This document shows positions 8,696-17,083 of a stretch of 64,000 nucleotides of DNA, one piece after another; within the stretch, counting starts at the first letter, position 1, and each line of letters starts with the position of its first letter. Below the pieces are notes generated by a model. The model worked only from the letters and a program-made list of their open reading frames with translations, was not told the origin of the DNA and searched no databases. Origin of the DNA: Shewanella sp. MR-4 (GTDB taxonomy: Bacteria > Pseudomonadota > Gammaproteobacteria > Enterobacterales > Shewanellaceae); contig NC_008321.1 of assembly GCF_000014685.1 (NCBI RefSeq), positions 2,477,001-2,541,000 on the forward strand, read 5' to 3'. Position numbers and translations under genes: made by a program.

Positions 8696-9850
8696 CTATC
8701 GTTGCCTCCACCCCAGCCAATCTCGATTCAATTGATTGAGCCCGCCGGGATAGGAAGCGAGTATTTCATCAACATTCTTATTTTCACAACGCTGAGCACT
8801 AAGGTGCTCAAATAATTTCCTTAATAACTGTTTGCCATTTTTATGCTGAAACAGAAAGCGAACAAAGCTGTGAGAATGTTGATAGAGCGCATCTTGCTTC
8901 TGTCCTTGCCAATCTTGTTCTGAACTAAGTAGTTCAACAAGTCCCATCGATAAAGGAGCTCTATCATCCACAAAAATCATATTCGACTTCTTCCGAGTGT
9001 TATTGTTAATAATTGATTCATAGCGAGTATTTAACTCAACGGTCTCTAAGAATTCTGAAGATTCAAAGTACTCTGCAAGTCCTTCATTTAACCAGCGAGG
9101 CGTACCACCAAATTGTCCGGCGTTCATCACATGAACACTCTCATGGATTGCGGTTCTAAATGCTTGTGAGTCTTCACGATGCCATACGGCTGCCAGATTA
9201 TGTTGACCGGAGTAAAATCCTTGGCTTGCTCCTACTTGCGAAGCATACATTGCCTTTAATTTGTTATAAGCAGACAGGTTTCCAGCCAACATTAAGTTGA
9301 CCTTAACGGGATGAAGTTGGCGTTTGGGTAAGTATTTTCGGTAAATACTATCAATGTCTTTAATCGTTGCGCTGAGGCGATCTCGAAAAAATGGTGGAGG
9401 AGTTGTCGCCAATGAATCTATCTTCAACTCAAAACTATATTGAGGCTCGGTGTAATGTGTCAGCTGACTATCCTTAATTGCATGGCTACTATAGGAGAAA
9501 TGTGTCAGCCCTTTTTCATCAACCCAAGTATATATTCCTCTACTTTGCAGAGCCTCTTCCGCTTGTTTTATAACTAAGTCATCACATCCACCATAATCCA
9601 TTTGATGTGACTCATTATCCACATTCCGAGATGTTGTTTGACTCATTGTGGGAGTGATCTCTGCTGATGCACTGCACCAATCCCATTGATTCACAGAACA
9701 ATTGCGGTGAATGGGCTCCAGAATGTCTGCCAATAGATGACTAGCCTCAATTCGGCTCCATCGACCTTGATAGTGAAAATAATCGACTAGCAAAGCAATA
9801 ATGGCCATTGAAAATAACGTTACAAAAATACGCTTTGTGCGGCTTTCCAT
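8696..9850 (-). CDS. Membrane-anchored DUF4124 and gluzincin metallopeptidase (peptidase MA-like) protein
   Basis: A 384-residue protein starting at ATG 9850, which has AAAGGGAG about 9 nt upstream; an in-frame TTG 24 bp earlier lacks such a site. Residues ~5-25 form one transmembrane or uncleaved signal segment (IFVTLFSMAIIALLVDYF). A DUF4124-like strand pair follows (GIYTWVDEKGLTHFSY). The C-terminal half carries a zinc-protease motif HESVH with a downstream GLAEYFE glutamate, typical of peptidase MA/DUF1570 gluzincins. The catalytic domain should face the periplasm. Substrate unknown; there is no operon partner. Confidence 0.75.
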   Translation of the reverse strand: MESRTKRIFVTLFSMAIIALLVDYFHYQGRWSRIEASHLLADILEPIHRNCSVNQWDWCSASAEITPTMSQTTSRNVDNESHQMDYGGCDDLVIKQAEEALQSRGIYTWVDEKGLTHFSYSSHAIKDSQLTHYTEPQYSFELKIDSLATTPPPFFRDRLSATIKDIDSIYRKYLPKRQLHPVKVNLMLAGNLSAYNKLKAMYASQVGASQGFYSGQHNLAAVWHREDSQAFRTAIHESVHVMNAGQFGGTPRWLNEGLAEYFESSEFLETVELNTRYESIINNNTRKKSNMIFVDDRAPLSMGLVELLSSEQDWQGQKQDALYQHSHSFVRFLFQHKNGKQLLRKLFEHLSAQRCENKNVDEILASYPGGLNQLNRDWLGWRQR

Positions 9851-10202
9851 TGCCAACACTCCCTTTAGATTCAATTACGATTAAGCTGCCGAGTGAACAC
9901 ATAAAACTTGTCTTCAATTCTCAAAAGTTGAATGCCAAGATGCCTTGAAACAAGACGTTATTTGATCAGTCAGCAAACTACTACATCAAAATACACAACA
10001 CTATAGTATTCACTTAAGACTAAACAAAATATCCACCAGAAAAGGCTTGTTTTGCCGCATTTTCTCAACCTTGGTTTACACTCTTAGGGTATCGAATAAG
10101 CAGAAAATCCCACTAATTGTGCCGACTAATACTTATGAGGTATTGCATACGCGCCAGCAGTGCACCAGCTTATCCTATAAATTCTGATGGTGGTGATAGC
10201 CT
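9851..10202. other. Divergent intergenic region
   Basis: A 352-bp gap between divergently transcribed genes, AT-rich around 9900-10040. It should hold the promoters of both genes, but I see no clear consensus pair or operator. Confidence 0.4.
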
Positions 10203-11837
10203 ATGAGTCTTGAAGAATCCTTAGAACAACTAAAACGTCAGTACTTACATGCACTACCCGATAAGAAGAAACAAATTATCACCCTGTGGATCTCGCTACG
10301 GAAAAACTGGCAGAGCCATATGCTGTCGGCGGTCTACCGTGAAGTCCATAACTTAAAAGGCTCCTGCGAAACTTTTGGCTTGACCGACACCAAAGAGATT
10401 GTCGATAAACTTGAGCTGCTGTTAAAGAATTTACTCGATTCGCCAGCTCCAGCGCTGAATGTGATCAAAAGCTTAGATACCCTCTTTCACCAACTGCTGC
10501 AAAATAACCTCCGTGGCGAGCCAGCGGCCCCCGTGGTTGAAGCGCAAATGCAGCACAGTCCCTATAAGCCGACAAAAGCACGGCACGAGTATCGAATTGC
10601 AATTATTGAGGATGACAATAATGTCGGGGCGATGATAACCAAGCAGCTGCATGAGTTTGGCTTTAATGTGCAGCACTTTTTAAATTTCACCGACTTCCTC
10701 GAAATTCAAAATACCTCGCCCTTCGATTTGATTCTATTAGATCTCATCTTGCCCGATTATACCGAAGAGGCCTTATTTACCGCGGCGACCGAGTTTGAGA
10801 AACACAATACCCGTGTATTTGTTCTCTCTTCCCGCGGTGATTTTGAGATGCGACTGCTGGCGATCCGTGCCAATGTCAGCGAGTATTTTGTTAAACCCGC
10901 CGAAACCACCCTACTGGTACGCAAGATCCACCAGTGGCTCAAAATGTCAGAAAAACAGCCGCTTAAAATTTTGCTGGTGGACGATCAGCAATCCATGGTC
11001 GATTATTTTTCCAGTCTGCTTCGCAGTCATGGGCTGATGGTGAAAGGCATGACCAAACCCGAGCAAGTGCTGCCGACCCTAGAGCAATTTGAGCCAGATC
11101 TGTTTATTTTCGATTTGTATATGCCCGATGTGAATGGTTTAGAGCTGGCAAAAATGATCCGCCAATTAGATAAATACAGCTCAAGCCCTATCCTAGTGCT
11201 CAGCTCCGACGACACTATGCAGAACAAAGTCAGCATCATTCAGGCGGGTTCCGACGATTTAATCTCGAAACAAACCGCACCGAGTTTATTCGTGACGCAA
11301 GTGATTTCCCGCGCCCAGCGTGGCCATGATATTCGAAGCTCCGCCAGCCGCGATAGCTTAACGGGTCTGCTTAATCACACCCAGATCCTCGTTGCTGCCC
11401 GCCGCTGTTTTAACCTCGCCAAACGCATCAACTCCTCGGTGTGCATTGCTATGCTGGACTTAGATCACTTTAAACAAGTGAATGATACCTATGGGCATTC
11501 TGGCGGCGACAAAGTGCTATTAGCCTTTGCTCATTTGTTGCAGCAATCCCTGCGCCCCGTGGATTTTATGGGTCGTTACGGCGGCGAAGAATTTATGTTG
11601 GTCTTACCCGATCTGCCCGCCCCCTTAGCCATTGCTAAGCTTAATGCTATTCGCGAGAGCTTTAGCCATATTGTGTTTGTTGAAGATGCCGCCGAATTTA
11701 AAGTCACCTTAAGCGGAGGGTTAGCCTTCTCGGCCGAATGCGGCGAGTTTCAAGATTGTTTATTACTAGCGGATAAAAATCTGTATGAGGCAAAACGTAC
11801 TGGACGTAACCGTTTGATCACTAACTTAATAAAATAA
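10203..11837 (+). CDS. HPt-REC-REC-GGDEF signalling protein (probable diguanylate cyclase)
   Basis: A 544-residue cytosolic protein. The N-terminal HPt domain has its phospho-accepting His49 in VHNLKGS. Receiver domain 1 spans about 130-245 (IAIIEDD, LILLDLILPD) and receiver 2 about 255-375 (ILLVDD, LFIFDLYMPDVNG). The C-terminal GGDEF domain starts at RDSLTGLLNH, has an intact GGEEF signature and an RPVD inhibitory site five residues before it. It should make c-di-GMP under phosphorelay control. It lies convergent to the che operon (3' end to 3' end, with cheB at 12070), so a link to CheA1 is plausible by context but not shown. The ATG at 10203 has only a weak GGTGAT upstream. Confidence 0.9.
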   Translation: MSLEESLEQLKRQYLHALPDKKKQIITLWISLRKNWQSHMLSAVYREVHNLKGSCETFGLTDTKEIVDKLELLLKNLLDSPAPALNVIKSLDTLFHQLLQNNLRGEPAAPVVEAQMQHSPYKPTKARHEYRIAIIEDDNNVGAMITKQLHEFGFNVQHFLNFTDFLEIQNTSPFDLILLDLILPDYTEEALFTAATEFEKHNTRVFVLSSRGDFEMRLLAIRANVSEYFVKPAETTLLVRKIHQWLKMSEKQPLKILLVDDQQSMVDYFSSLLRSHGLMVKGMTKPEQVLPTLEQFEPDLFIFDLYMPDVNGLELAKMIRQLDKYSSSPILVLSSDDTMQNKVSIIQAGSDDLISKQTAPSLFVTQVISRAQRGHDIRSSASRDSLTGLLNHTQILVAARRCFNLAKRINSSVCIAMLDLDHFKQVNDTYGHSGGDKVLLAFAHLLQQSLRPVDFMGRYGGEEFMLVLPDLPAPLAIAKLNAIRESFSHIVFVEDAAEFKVTLSGGLAFSAECGEFQDCLLLADKNLYEAKRTGRNRLITNLIK

Positions 11838-12069
11838 GCCCGACTCTCGCGATATGCTCTGATCATATGTTCTGGCGATAATCTCGTTATGTTAGGGCTT
11901 TAAAAAATTGATCAATGGTAGTGTGCATGAGTAACTAAACGAATGCGCACAAATAAGGTTGTTGTGTGGAATGACAAGGTAGCGCGTAATTTGCCATTGT
12001 TTGCGATTGATAAGAACAAAGAGCATCGACGCGCTAAGCCTACAATCTCAACAGACGTTGTAAGTGCTT
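11838..12069. other. Convergent intergenic region
   Basis: A 232-bp gap between two convergent genes. AAGCCC at 11835 can pair with GGGCTTTAAAAAA near 11895 as a long-looped terminator for the GGDEF gene. Nothing else is clear. Confidence 0.35.
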
Positions 12070-13125
12070 TTAGTCTCGCTTAAGCGAGGCTAAATAATTG
12101 AGCATCTTATCCGCCAGTTGTGGCAGTTCGACGACATGATGGATAACGCCGCGTTTGATCGCTTCCCTTGGCATGCCAAATACGACGCAGCTCTGTTCCC
12201 CCTGCGCAAAGGTTTTACCGCCCTGTTCATCGATTAACGCCATCCCATCGGCGCCATCTTTGCCCATGCCAGTTAGGATCGCCGCAGTAGTATTGGCCCC
12301 CGCGCACTCGGCAACCGAGTTAAATAACACATCCACCGAGGGTCTATGGCCACTCACCTTGTCGCCCTGGGTCAAACGGGTCTTAAAACTGCCGCCGACC
12401 TTAATCACTTCTAAATGTTGATCTCCCGGCGCAATATACACATAACAGGGCAGCAAACGTTCACCATCTTCGGCCTGTTTGACATTCAAACGGGTAAGTT
12501 TATTTAGCCGCTCAGCAAAGGTGCGAGTAAAGCCCGGTGGCATATGTTGGGTGATCACAATCGGTGGCATCACCGCCGGAAACTGCTGTAACAGCGACAA
12601 AATGGCTTCGGTACCGCCGGTAGAGGCGCCAATTGCCACCAATTGCGTGTTGATCACTCGGCTGCTCAGCGCGGGTTTATGGCTAGGTTGCACCACGACG
12701 GCAGGAGCTGCTCGTTGGGTTTTCAGTTTAGCGTGGGCGGCTGATTTAATTTTCTCCAAAATTAAATCTTGGTATTCATTAAAATCCTGGGGCGAATCTA
12801 ATTTCGGCTTAGGGATAAAATCCACCGCCCCGAGGGCGAGCGCGTTAAATGTAGCGTCCGCGCCTTCTTCGGTTAACGACGAAATCATCACCACCGCCGT
12901 GGGTCTAGCCTTCATTAAGCGGTCTAAAAAGGTCAAGCCATCCACTTTAGGCATTTCAATATCTAAAGTAATCACATCGGGGCGATGCTGATTGACCATA
13001 TCCTTGGCCATGTAGGCATCCGCTGCCATGCCAACTAGGGAAAGTTCGCTATCGGCTTCGATCATCTGACCCAATAAGTTACGGATCAATGCCGAATCAT
13101 CAACCACCAGTACTTTTATCGTCAT
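12070..13125 (-). CDS. cheB: Chemotaxis response regulator, protein-glutamate methylesterase CheB
   Basis: A 351-residue protein. The N-terminal receiver (VLVVDDSALIRN; DVITLDIEMPKVDG with the phospho-Asp) is joined through a linker to the methylesterase domain. The catalytic triad is visible as GASTGG (Ser), TQHMPPGFT (His) and TGMGKDGADG (Asp). It removes methyl groups from chemoreceptors and deamidates glutamines, and is activated by CheA phosphorylation. Last gene of the minus-strand che operon, 3 bp after cheD. The extra genes in this operon suggest a dedicated pathway rather than the flagellar one. Confidence 0.95.
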   Translation of the reverse strand: MTIKVLVVDDSALIRNLLGQMIEADSELSLVGMAADAYMAKDMVNQHRPDVITLDIEMPKVDGLTFLDRLMKARPTAVVMISSLTEEGADATFNALALGAVDFIPKPKLDSPQDFNEYQDLILEKIKSAAHAKLKTQRAAPAVVVQPSHKPALSSRVINTQLVAIGASTGGTEAILSLLQQFPAVMPPIVITQHMPPGFTRTFAERLNKLTRLNVKQAEDGERLLPCYVYIAPGDQHLEVIKVGGSFKTRLTQGDKVSGHRPSVDVLFNSVAECAGANTTAAILTGMGKDGADGMALIDEQGGKTFAQGEQSCVVFGMPREAIKRGVIHHVVELPQLADKMLNYLASLKRD

Positions 13126-13128
13126 GTC

Positions 13129-13749
13129 TTAGTCACCAAAGAGTTCCACATCACCGCCGCTCGGCAAATTCCTGATCCTTAGGCGATACTCACTTTCCCT
13201 GTCCATAATGGTGCTATTATGCATTGTTCTGATTTTTCTAACTTTTACTAAACCTGTCGCCGGAAAAAAATATACCTTTCGAGGATAATAATCGAGTAAG
13301 TCTGCGGCCAGTATCGGGATTTGCTCAAGCTGCAAATATTCGAGCACAAACTCCGAATTACGCTCGCCGATATTATGGGTGGTGATCCCGTTAAGCATAT
13401 TTCCACCACCAAACACTTTAGCGACCAAGGCACGGCGCCTAGCACCGAGTTTGAGCAGCTCGTTGATCAATAACTCCATGGCGTACACACCGTAACGAGC
13501 TGAATCTGCTAATATTCCCGAACAATTGCCGTTGTCACTCGGCAATAGAAAATGGTTCATCCCCCCAATTTTTAATTCAGGATCGGAGAGGCAAACGGAC
13601 ACACATGAGCCTAACACTGTGACTATCATGGTTTGGTCCCGTGTGGCGTAAAACTCCCCCGGCAGAATTTTAACCGCATCACAGCCAAAATGATGATCAA
13701 AATAGCGATTCGGCTCAATAACAGGGTATTCAATATTCGGCTTTGGCAC
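13129..13749 (-). CDS. cheD: Chemoreceptor glutamine deamidase CheD
   Basis: A 206-residue protein with the CheD signature: VLGSCVSVCLSD supplies the catalytic cysteine and GGMNHFLLP the histidine region, followed by the KVFGGGNML and IGERNSEFV motifs. It deamidates receptor glutamines and can interact with other Che proteins. It abuts the cheR stop codon and precedes cheB by 3 bp, so translational coupling is likely. Confidence 0.95.
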   Translation of the reverse strand: MPKPNIEYPVIEPNRYFDHHFGCDAVKILPGEFYATRDQTMIVTVLGSCVSVCLSDPELKIGGMNHFLLPSDNGNCSGILADSARYGVYAMELLINELLKLGARRRALVAKVFGGGNMLNGITTHNIGERNSEFVLEYLQLEQIPILAADLLDYYPRKVYFFPATGLVKVRKIRTMHNSTIMDRESEYRLRIRNLPSGGDVELFGD

Positions 13750-14580
13750 TCAAGCTCCCTTTACCGCCTTGTAGGTTGTATTGCCCACTGGCTTAATAAT
13801 CTGGGGGAACATATTAAAGTTCTCCGAATGGCCTGCGATGTAGAGTCCATCATCGGCAAGGGAAAGCATCATGTGTTTAAGAATGCTTTCCTGCGTGGTT
13901 TTATCGAAATAAATCATCACGTTTCGACAAAAAATCACATCGATAGGCATCTTGATTGACCAAAACTCATCGACTAAGTTGAGCCGGGTAAACTGCAGCA
14001 TCTGTTTGAGCTCTGGCACCACGCGCACATTGCCTTGTTGTGCCCCGCGCCCCCGCTGAAAAAACGCTTTCTTGCGCTCGGCACTTACCGCCTCGATACG
14101 CTCGATAGGATAAATACCCAGTTGCGCCTTTTTCAGTACGCCGCTGTCGATGTCCGAAGCAATGATTTCGATGGGTGTGTTGAAGCGGCCGAAATGCTCC
14201 GCGACCACCATAGCAATGGAGTAAGGTTCCTCCCCCGTGCTACTGGCCGCACACCAGATCCTTTTAGTGTGCGGATGGGCCTGCAAATATTGTTTTAGGA
14301 TCTCAAAGTGATGGGGCTCGCGAAAGAACGCCGTCTGATTAGTGGTTAGCGCATTAATAAACTCCTGATGTTCACTCTCATGCGCCTGCAAATACTCAAA
14401 ATACGCGGTAAATCCCGCTAACTTGAGCGCCCTTATCCGCCGGACTAAACGGCTGTACACCATGGCGTCTTTACTGTCGGCCAACTTAATGCCGGCAAAT
14501 TGGTACAGCCGAGTTTTCACCGTATTAAAGTGCGCCGCCGTAAAAACAAACTCTTTCCCTAGAGGTTGATGTTCGCTCAA
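13750..14580 (-). CDS. cheR: Chemotaxis protein methyltransferase CheR
   Basis: A 276-residue protein with the N-terminal all-helical domain (FNTVKTRLYQFAGIKL) and a SAM-binding Rossmann domain containing CAASSTGEEPYSIAM, IASDID and DVIFCRNVMIYFD. It methylates glutamates on chemoreceptors with S-adenosylmethionine. Immediately adjacent to the soluble MCP gene (no gap). That MCP ends in a pentapeptide that can tether this enzyme. Confidence 0.95.
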   Translation of the reverse strand: MSEHQPLGKEFVFTAAHFNTVKTRLYQFAGIKLADSKDAMVYSRLVRRIRALKLAGFTAYFEYLQAHESEHQEFINALTTNQTAFFREPHHFEILKQYLQAHPHTKRIWCAASSTGEEPYSIAMVVAEHFGRFNTPIEIIASDIDSGVLKKAQLGIYPIERIEAVSAERKKAFFQRGRGAQQGNVRVVPELKQMLQFTRLNLVDEFWSIKMPIDVIFCRNVMIYFDKTTQESILKHMMLSLADDGLYIAGHSENFNMFPQIIKPVGNTTYKAVKGA

Positions 14581-16551
14581 TCAAAAATCTTCCCATTCAT
14601 CTTGGTCGGCTTTATTGACCTTTGGCGCCATCGCCTTAGGTTTAACGGGCATGCGAGTCACAGTCGATGGCGGTTTAACCGCTAACTTCTTGTGACTCGC
14701 CACGGGTTTGGGCGCAGCTGTGGTGTCTTCGTCCACGGTAAAGTTGGCCACACTGTCCGCTAACTGCTGTGCCTGTGATTGCATGCTTTCGGCTGCTGCG
14801 GCGGCCTCTTCCACTAAGGCCGCGTTTTGCTGCGTCATTTCATCCATTTGCACTACGGCTTTACTGATCTCATCGATACCGATCGCCTGCTCATTCGAGG
14901 CTGAGGCAATTTCGGCCATAATGTCGTTCACCCGTTTAATGGCGATGACGATTTCTTTCATGGTGTCGCCGGATTTGCCGACTAAGCTGTTACCGCTTTC
15001 GATTTTGGTCACCGAGTCGGAGATCAAGGCTTTAATGTCTTTGGCTGCGTTGGCCGAACGTTGGGCCAAACTTCTCACCTCTGAGGCCACCACCGCAAAT
15101 CCACGACCTTGCTCACCGGCTCTGGCCGCTTCGACCGCCGCATTTAGCGCTAAGATATTGGTTTGGAAGGCTATGCCATCAATTACACCGATAATATCGG
15201 CAATCTTGCGTGCCGATTCGTTAATCGATGCCATGGTTTGCACCACTTGCTGGATAAGTTCGCCCCCATCGACGGCGACATCGGCGGCCTTAGAGGCAAG
15301 TGCATTGGCCTGGCTAGCGTTGTCGGCATTTAGCTTCACTGTGCCCGTCAGTTCTTCCATACTCGCCGAGGTTTGTTCAAGACTCGAGGCTTGCTCCTCG
15401 GTGCGGCTCGACAGATCAGCATTGCCCTGAGCGATTTCGGAAGAGGCGGTATTGATGGTATCGGCGGCCTTTTGAATGTCTCTTATCATGTAAGAGAGCT
15501 TTTCAGCGGTTTGATTTGAATAGTTTTTCAAATCATTAAAGGTACCTTCGTAATCGTTATAGATACGCGTGGTTAAATCGCCTTCGGCGAGCGCCATCAA
15601 CACCCGCGCCACATCCTGTAGACCGCGATCCGAGGTTTCAATCAAAGCATTGAGGCTGTTGGCCAGCATTAAGAAGAAGCCCTGCTTACCTTGTGTCTCA
15701 GCCCGTTGGGAGAAATCTCCCGCCGCCGCCGCATTGACGATCCGCGAGATTTCCTGCTCGATTTGCACTTCGACCGTGCGGTCGAGCCATTCGACGACAG
15801 AACCTAACCGCTCACCCGTTTTGGAAATAATCGGGCTTGCGGTTAAGCGGAAGTGACAACTGGCCACTTTGATTTGCGATTCATATTTACGGTCGAGCTT
15901 GTCTAACAGACTGGCTTGATGGGCAGGATTCTTATGGAAAATATCCATCGAGCTGCCAAGAATTTTATCGACGGAGAAATGCGGCAGCGCTTGCCTGATC
16001 TCATTCTCTGATTGGCGCAGCATCAATTCCACCGAGCGGTTCATATAGATGATGGTGCGGTTGGCATCGGCGATCATCACATTGGTACTGGTATTATTCA
16101 GCGCTTCTAAAATGCGCTGCGTCGCCCGCTCGGACTCTATGCTCTCCGTTCTATCAATCCACTCAACCCCCGTACCTAAGTGCTTATTCTCGCGGGTGAT
16201 AATGGGCGTCAGGATCAGTTTAAAAGTCCGCTTCCCAATGGTGATTTGCGCCGTATGGGATTGGGTTAGGCGCTCGAGCATATTGCGTTGATGGGCCGGG
16301 TTTTTATGGAAAATATCGATATTACTGCCCACCACCTTGGCCACAGAGAACTGCGGCAGCTCTTTGCGAATGTCCGCCTCAGCCTCGGATAACATATTCA
16401 ATACCGCTTTATTGGCGTAGATAATATTGCGGTTGCTGTCGGCGATCATAAAGCTGTTGCCGCTGTTATCTAATAATTGGAAATAGCGTTGCAGCTCCTC
16501 TTCCTTTTGCTGGCGCGCCTCTTCATTTCCAAACACATTGAAAATACCCAT
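14581..16551 (-). CDS. Soluble methyl-accepting chemotaxis protein with two PAS domains
   Basis: 656 residues with no transmembrane segment, so a cytoplasmic receptor. PAS 1 (about 20-130) and PAS 2 (about 140-255) are near-duplicates: both contain a NRNIIYANKAV / NRTIIYMNRSV strand and a SNIDIFHKNPAHQ / SSMDIFHKNPAHQ segment. HAMP-like repeats follow (about 275-350), then a long MCP signalling coiled coil with the hairpin tip DGIAFQTNILALNAAVEAARAGEQGRGFAVVA. The C-terminal linker ends in EWEDF, which fits the x-aromatic-x-x-aromatic CheR-tethering pentapeptide. PAS cofactor (flavin, heme or none) cannot be read from sequence. Confidence 0.93.
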   Translation of the reverse strand: MGIFNVFGNEEARQQKEEELQRYFQLLDNSGNSFMIADSNRNIIYANKAVLNMLSEAEADIRKELPQFSVAKVVGSNIDIFHKNPAHQRNMLERLTQSHTAQITIGKRTFKLILTPIITRENKHLGTGVEWIDRTESIESERATQRILEALNNTSTNVMIADANRTIIYMNRSVELMLRQSENEIRQALPHFSVDKILGSSMDIFHKNPAHQASLLDKLDRKYESQIKVASCHFRLTASPIISKTGERLGSVVEWLDRTVEVQIEQEISRIVNAAAAGDFSQRAETQGKQGFFLMLANSLNALIETSDRGLQDVARVLMALAEGDLTTRIYNDYEGTFNDLKNYSNQTAEKLSYMIRDIQKAADTINTASSEIAQGNADLSSRTEEQASSLEQTSASMEELTGTVKLNADNASQANALASKAADVAVDGGELIQQVVQTMASINESARKIADIIGVIDGIAFQTNILALNAAVEAARAGEQGRGFAVVASEVRSLAQRSANAAKDIKALISDSVTKIESGNSLVGKSGDTMKEIVIAIKRVNDIMAEIASASNEQAIGIDEISKAVVQMDEMTQQNAALVEEAAAAAESMQSQAQQLADSVANFTVDEDTTAAPKPVASHKKLAVKPPSTVTRMPVKPKAMAPKVNKADQDEWEDF

Positions 16552-16556
16552 TATGA

Positions 16557-17069
16557 TTACTCCTGATCAGACAGACTATTTGCATCAATTAGACCCAGCT
16601 CATCACTGCTGATCAGAGCCTGTATATTTACCAAAATGATCATCTTGTCTTCTACCGTTGCCAGCCCCTTGAGGTAACGGCTATCGAAGGCCACCCCAAA
16701 TTCGGGGGCGGGTAGAATTTCTTCGGCGGCGAGTTTAATCACATCCGACACCGCATCGACGACAATCCCGACGATACGGTCAAACACATTCAACATAATG
16801 ACGATGGTGAACTCGTTGTAGGTCGCACTGCCCACGGCAAACTTCATCCTTAAATCGACAATAGGTACGATATCGCCCCTAAGATTCAGTACGCCTTTGA
16901 TAAAACTCGGCGCATTGGCGATTTTGGTGACAGGCTCATACCCGCGGATCTCCTTCACCGACATAATGTCGAGCGCATAGTGTTCTTCACCCAGCACAAA
17001 ACTTAAAAACTCGACCTCATCGTGGACGCTGTACTCCTGCTTACTCACCGTGTTCGTGCGGTTATCCAT
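16557..17069 (-). CDS. cheW: Chemotaxis coupling protein CheW
   Basis: A 170-residue protein consisting of one CheW-like SH3-pair domain (FVLGEEHYALDIMSVKEI, FIKGVLNLRGDIVPIVDLR). It couples receptors to CheA. Located between cheA (15 bp upstream) and the soluble MCP gene (6 bp downstream) in the operon. Confidence 0.95.
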   Translation of the reverse strand: MDNRTNTVSKQEYSVHDEVEFLSFVLGEEHYALDIMSVKEIRGYEPVTKIANAPSFIKGVLNLRGDIVPIVDLRMKFAVGSATYNEFTIVIMLNVFDRIVGIVVDAVSDVIKLAAEEILPAPEFGVAFDSRYLKGLATVEDKMIILVNIQALISSDELGLIDANSLSDQE

Positions 17070-17083
17070 TGCGACATCCTTAG

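Noticed and set aside
8641..8700. TTGACT and TATAAT upstream of the AHSA1 gene on the minus strand
   Set aside because: The spacer is 20 bp, too long for an ordinary sigma-70 promoter, and no MerR regulator is adjacent to justify it.
12069..12094. Hairpin TTAGCCTCGC/GCGAGACTAA at the cheB stop codon
   Set aside because: No T run follows on the minus strand, so it is not a convincing terminator.
14708..15430. 240-codon plus-strand frame opposite the soluble MCP gene
   Set aside because: It is a shadow of the MCP coiled-coil codons; Ser/Ala-rich, with no family features.
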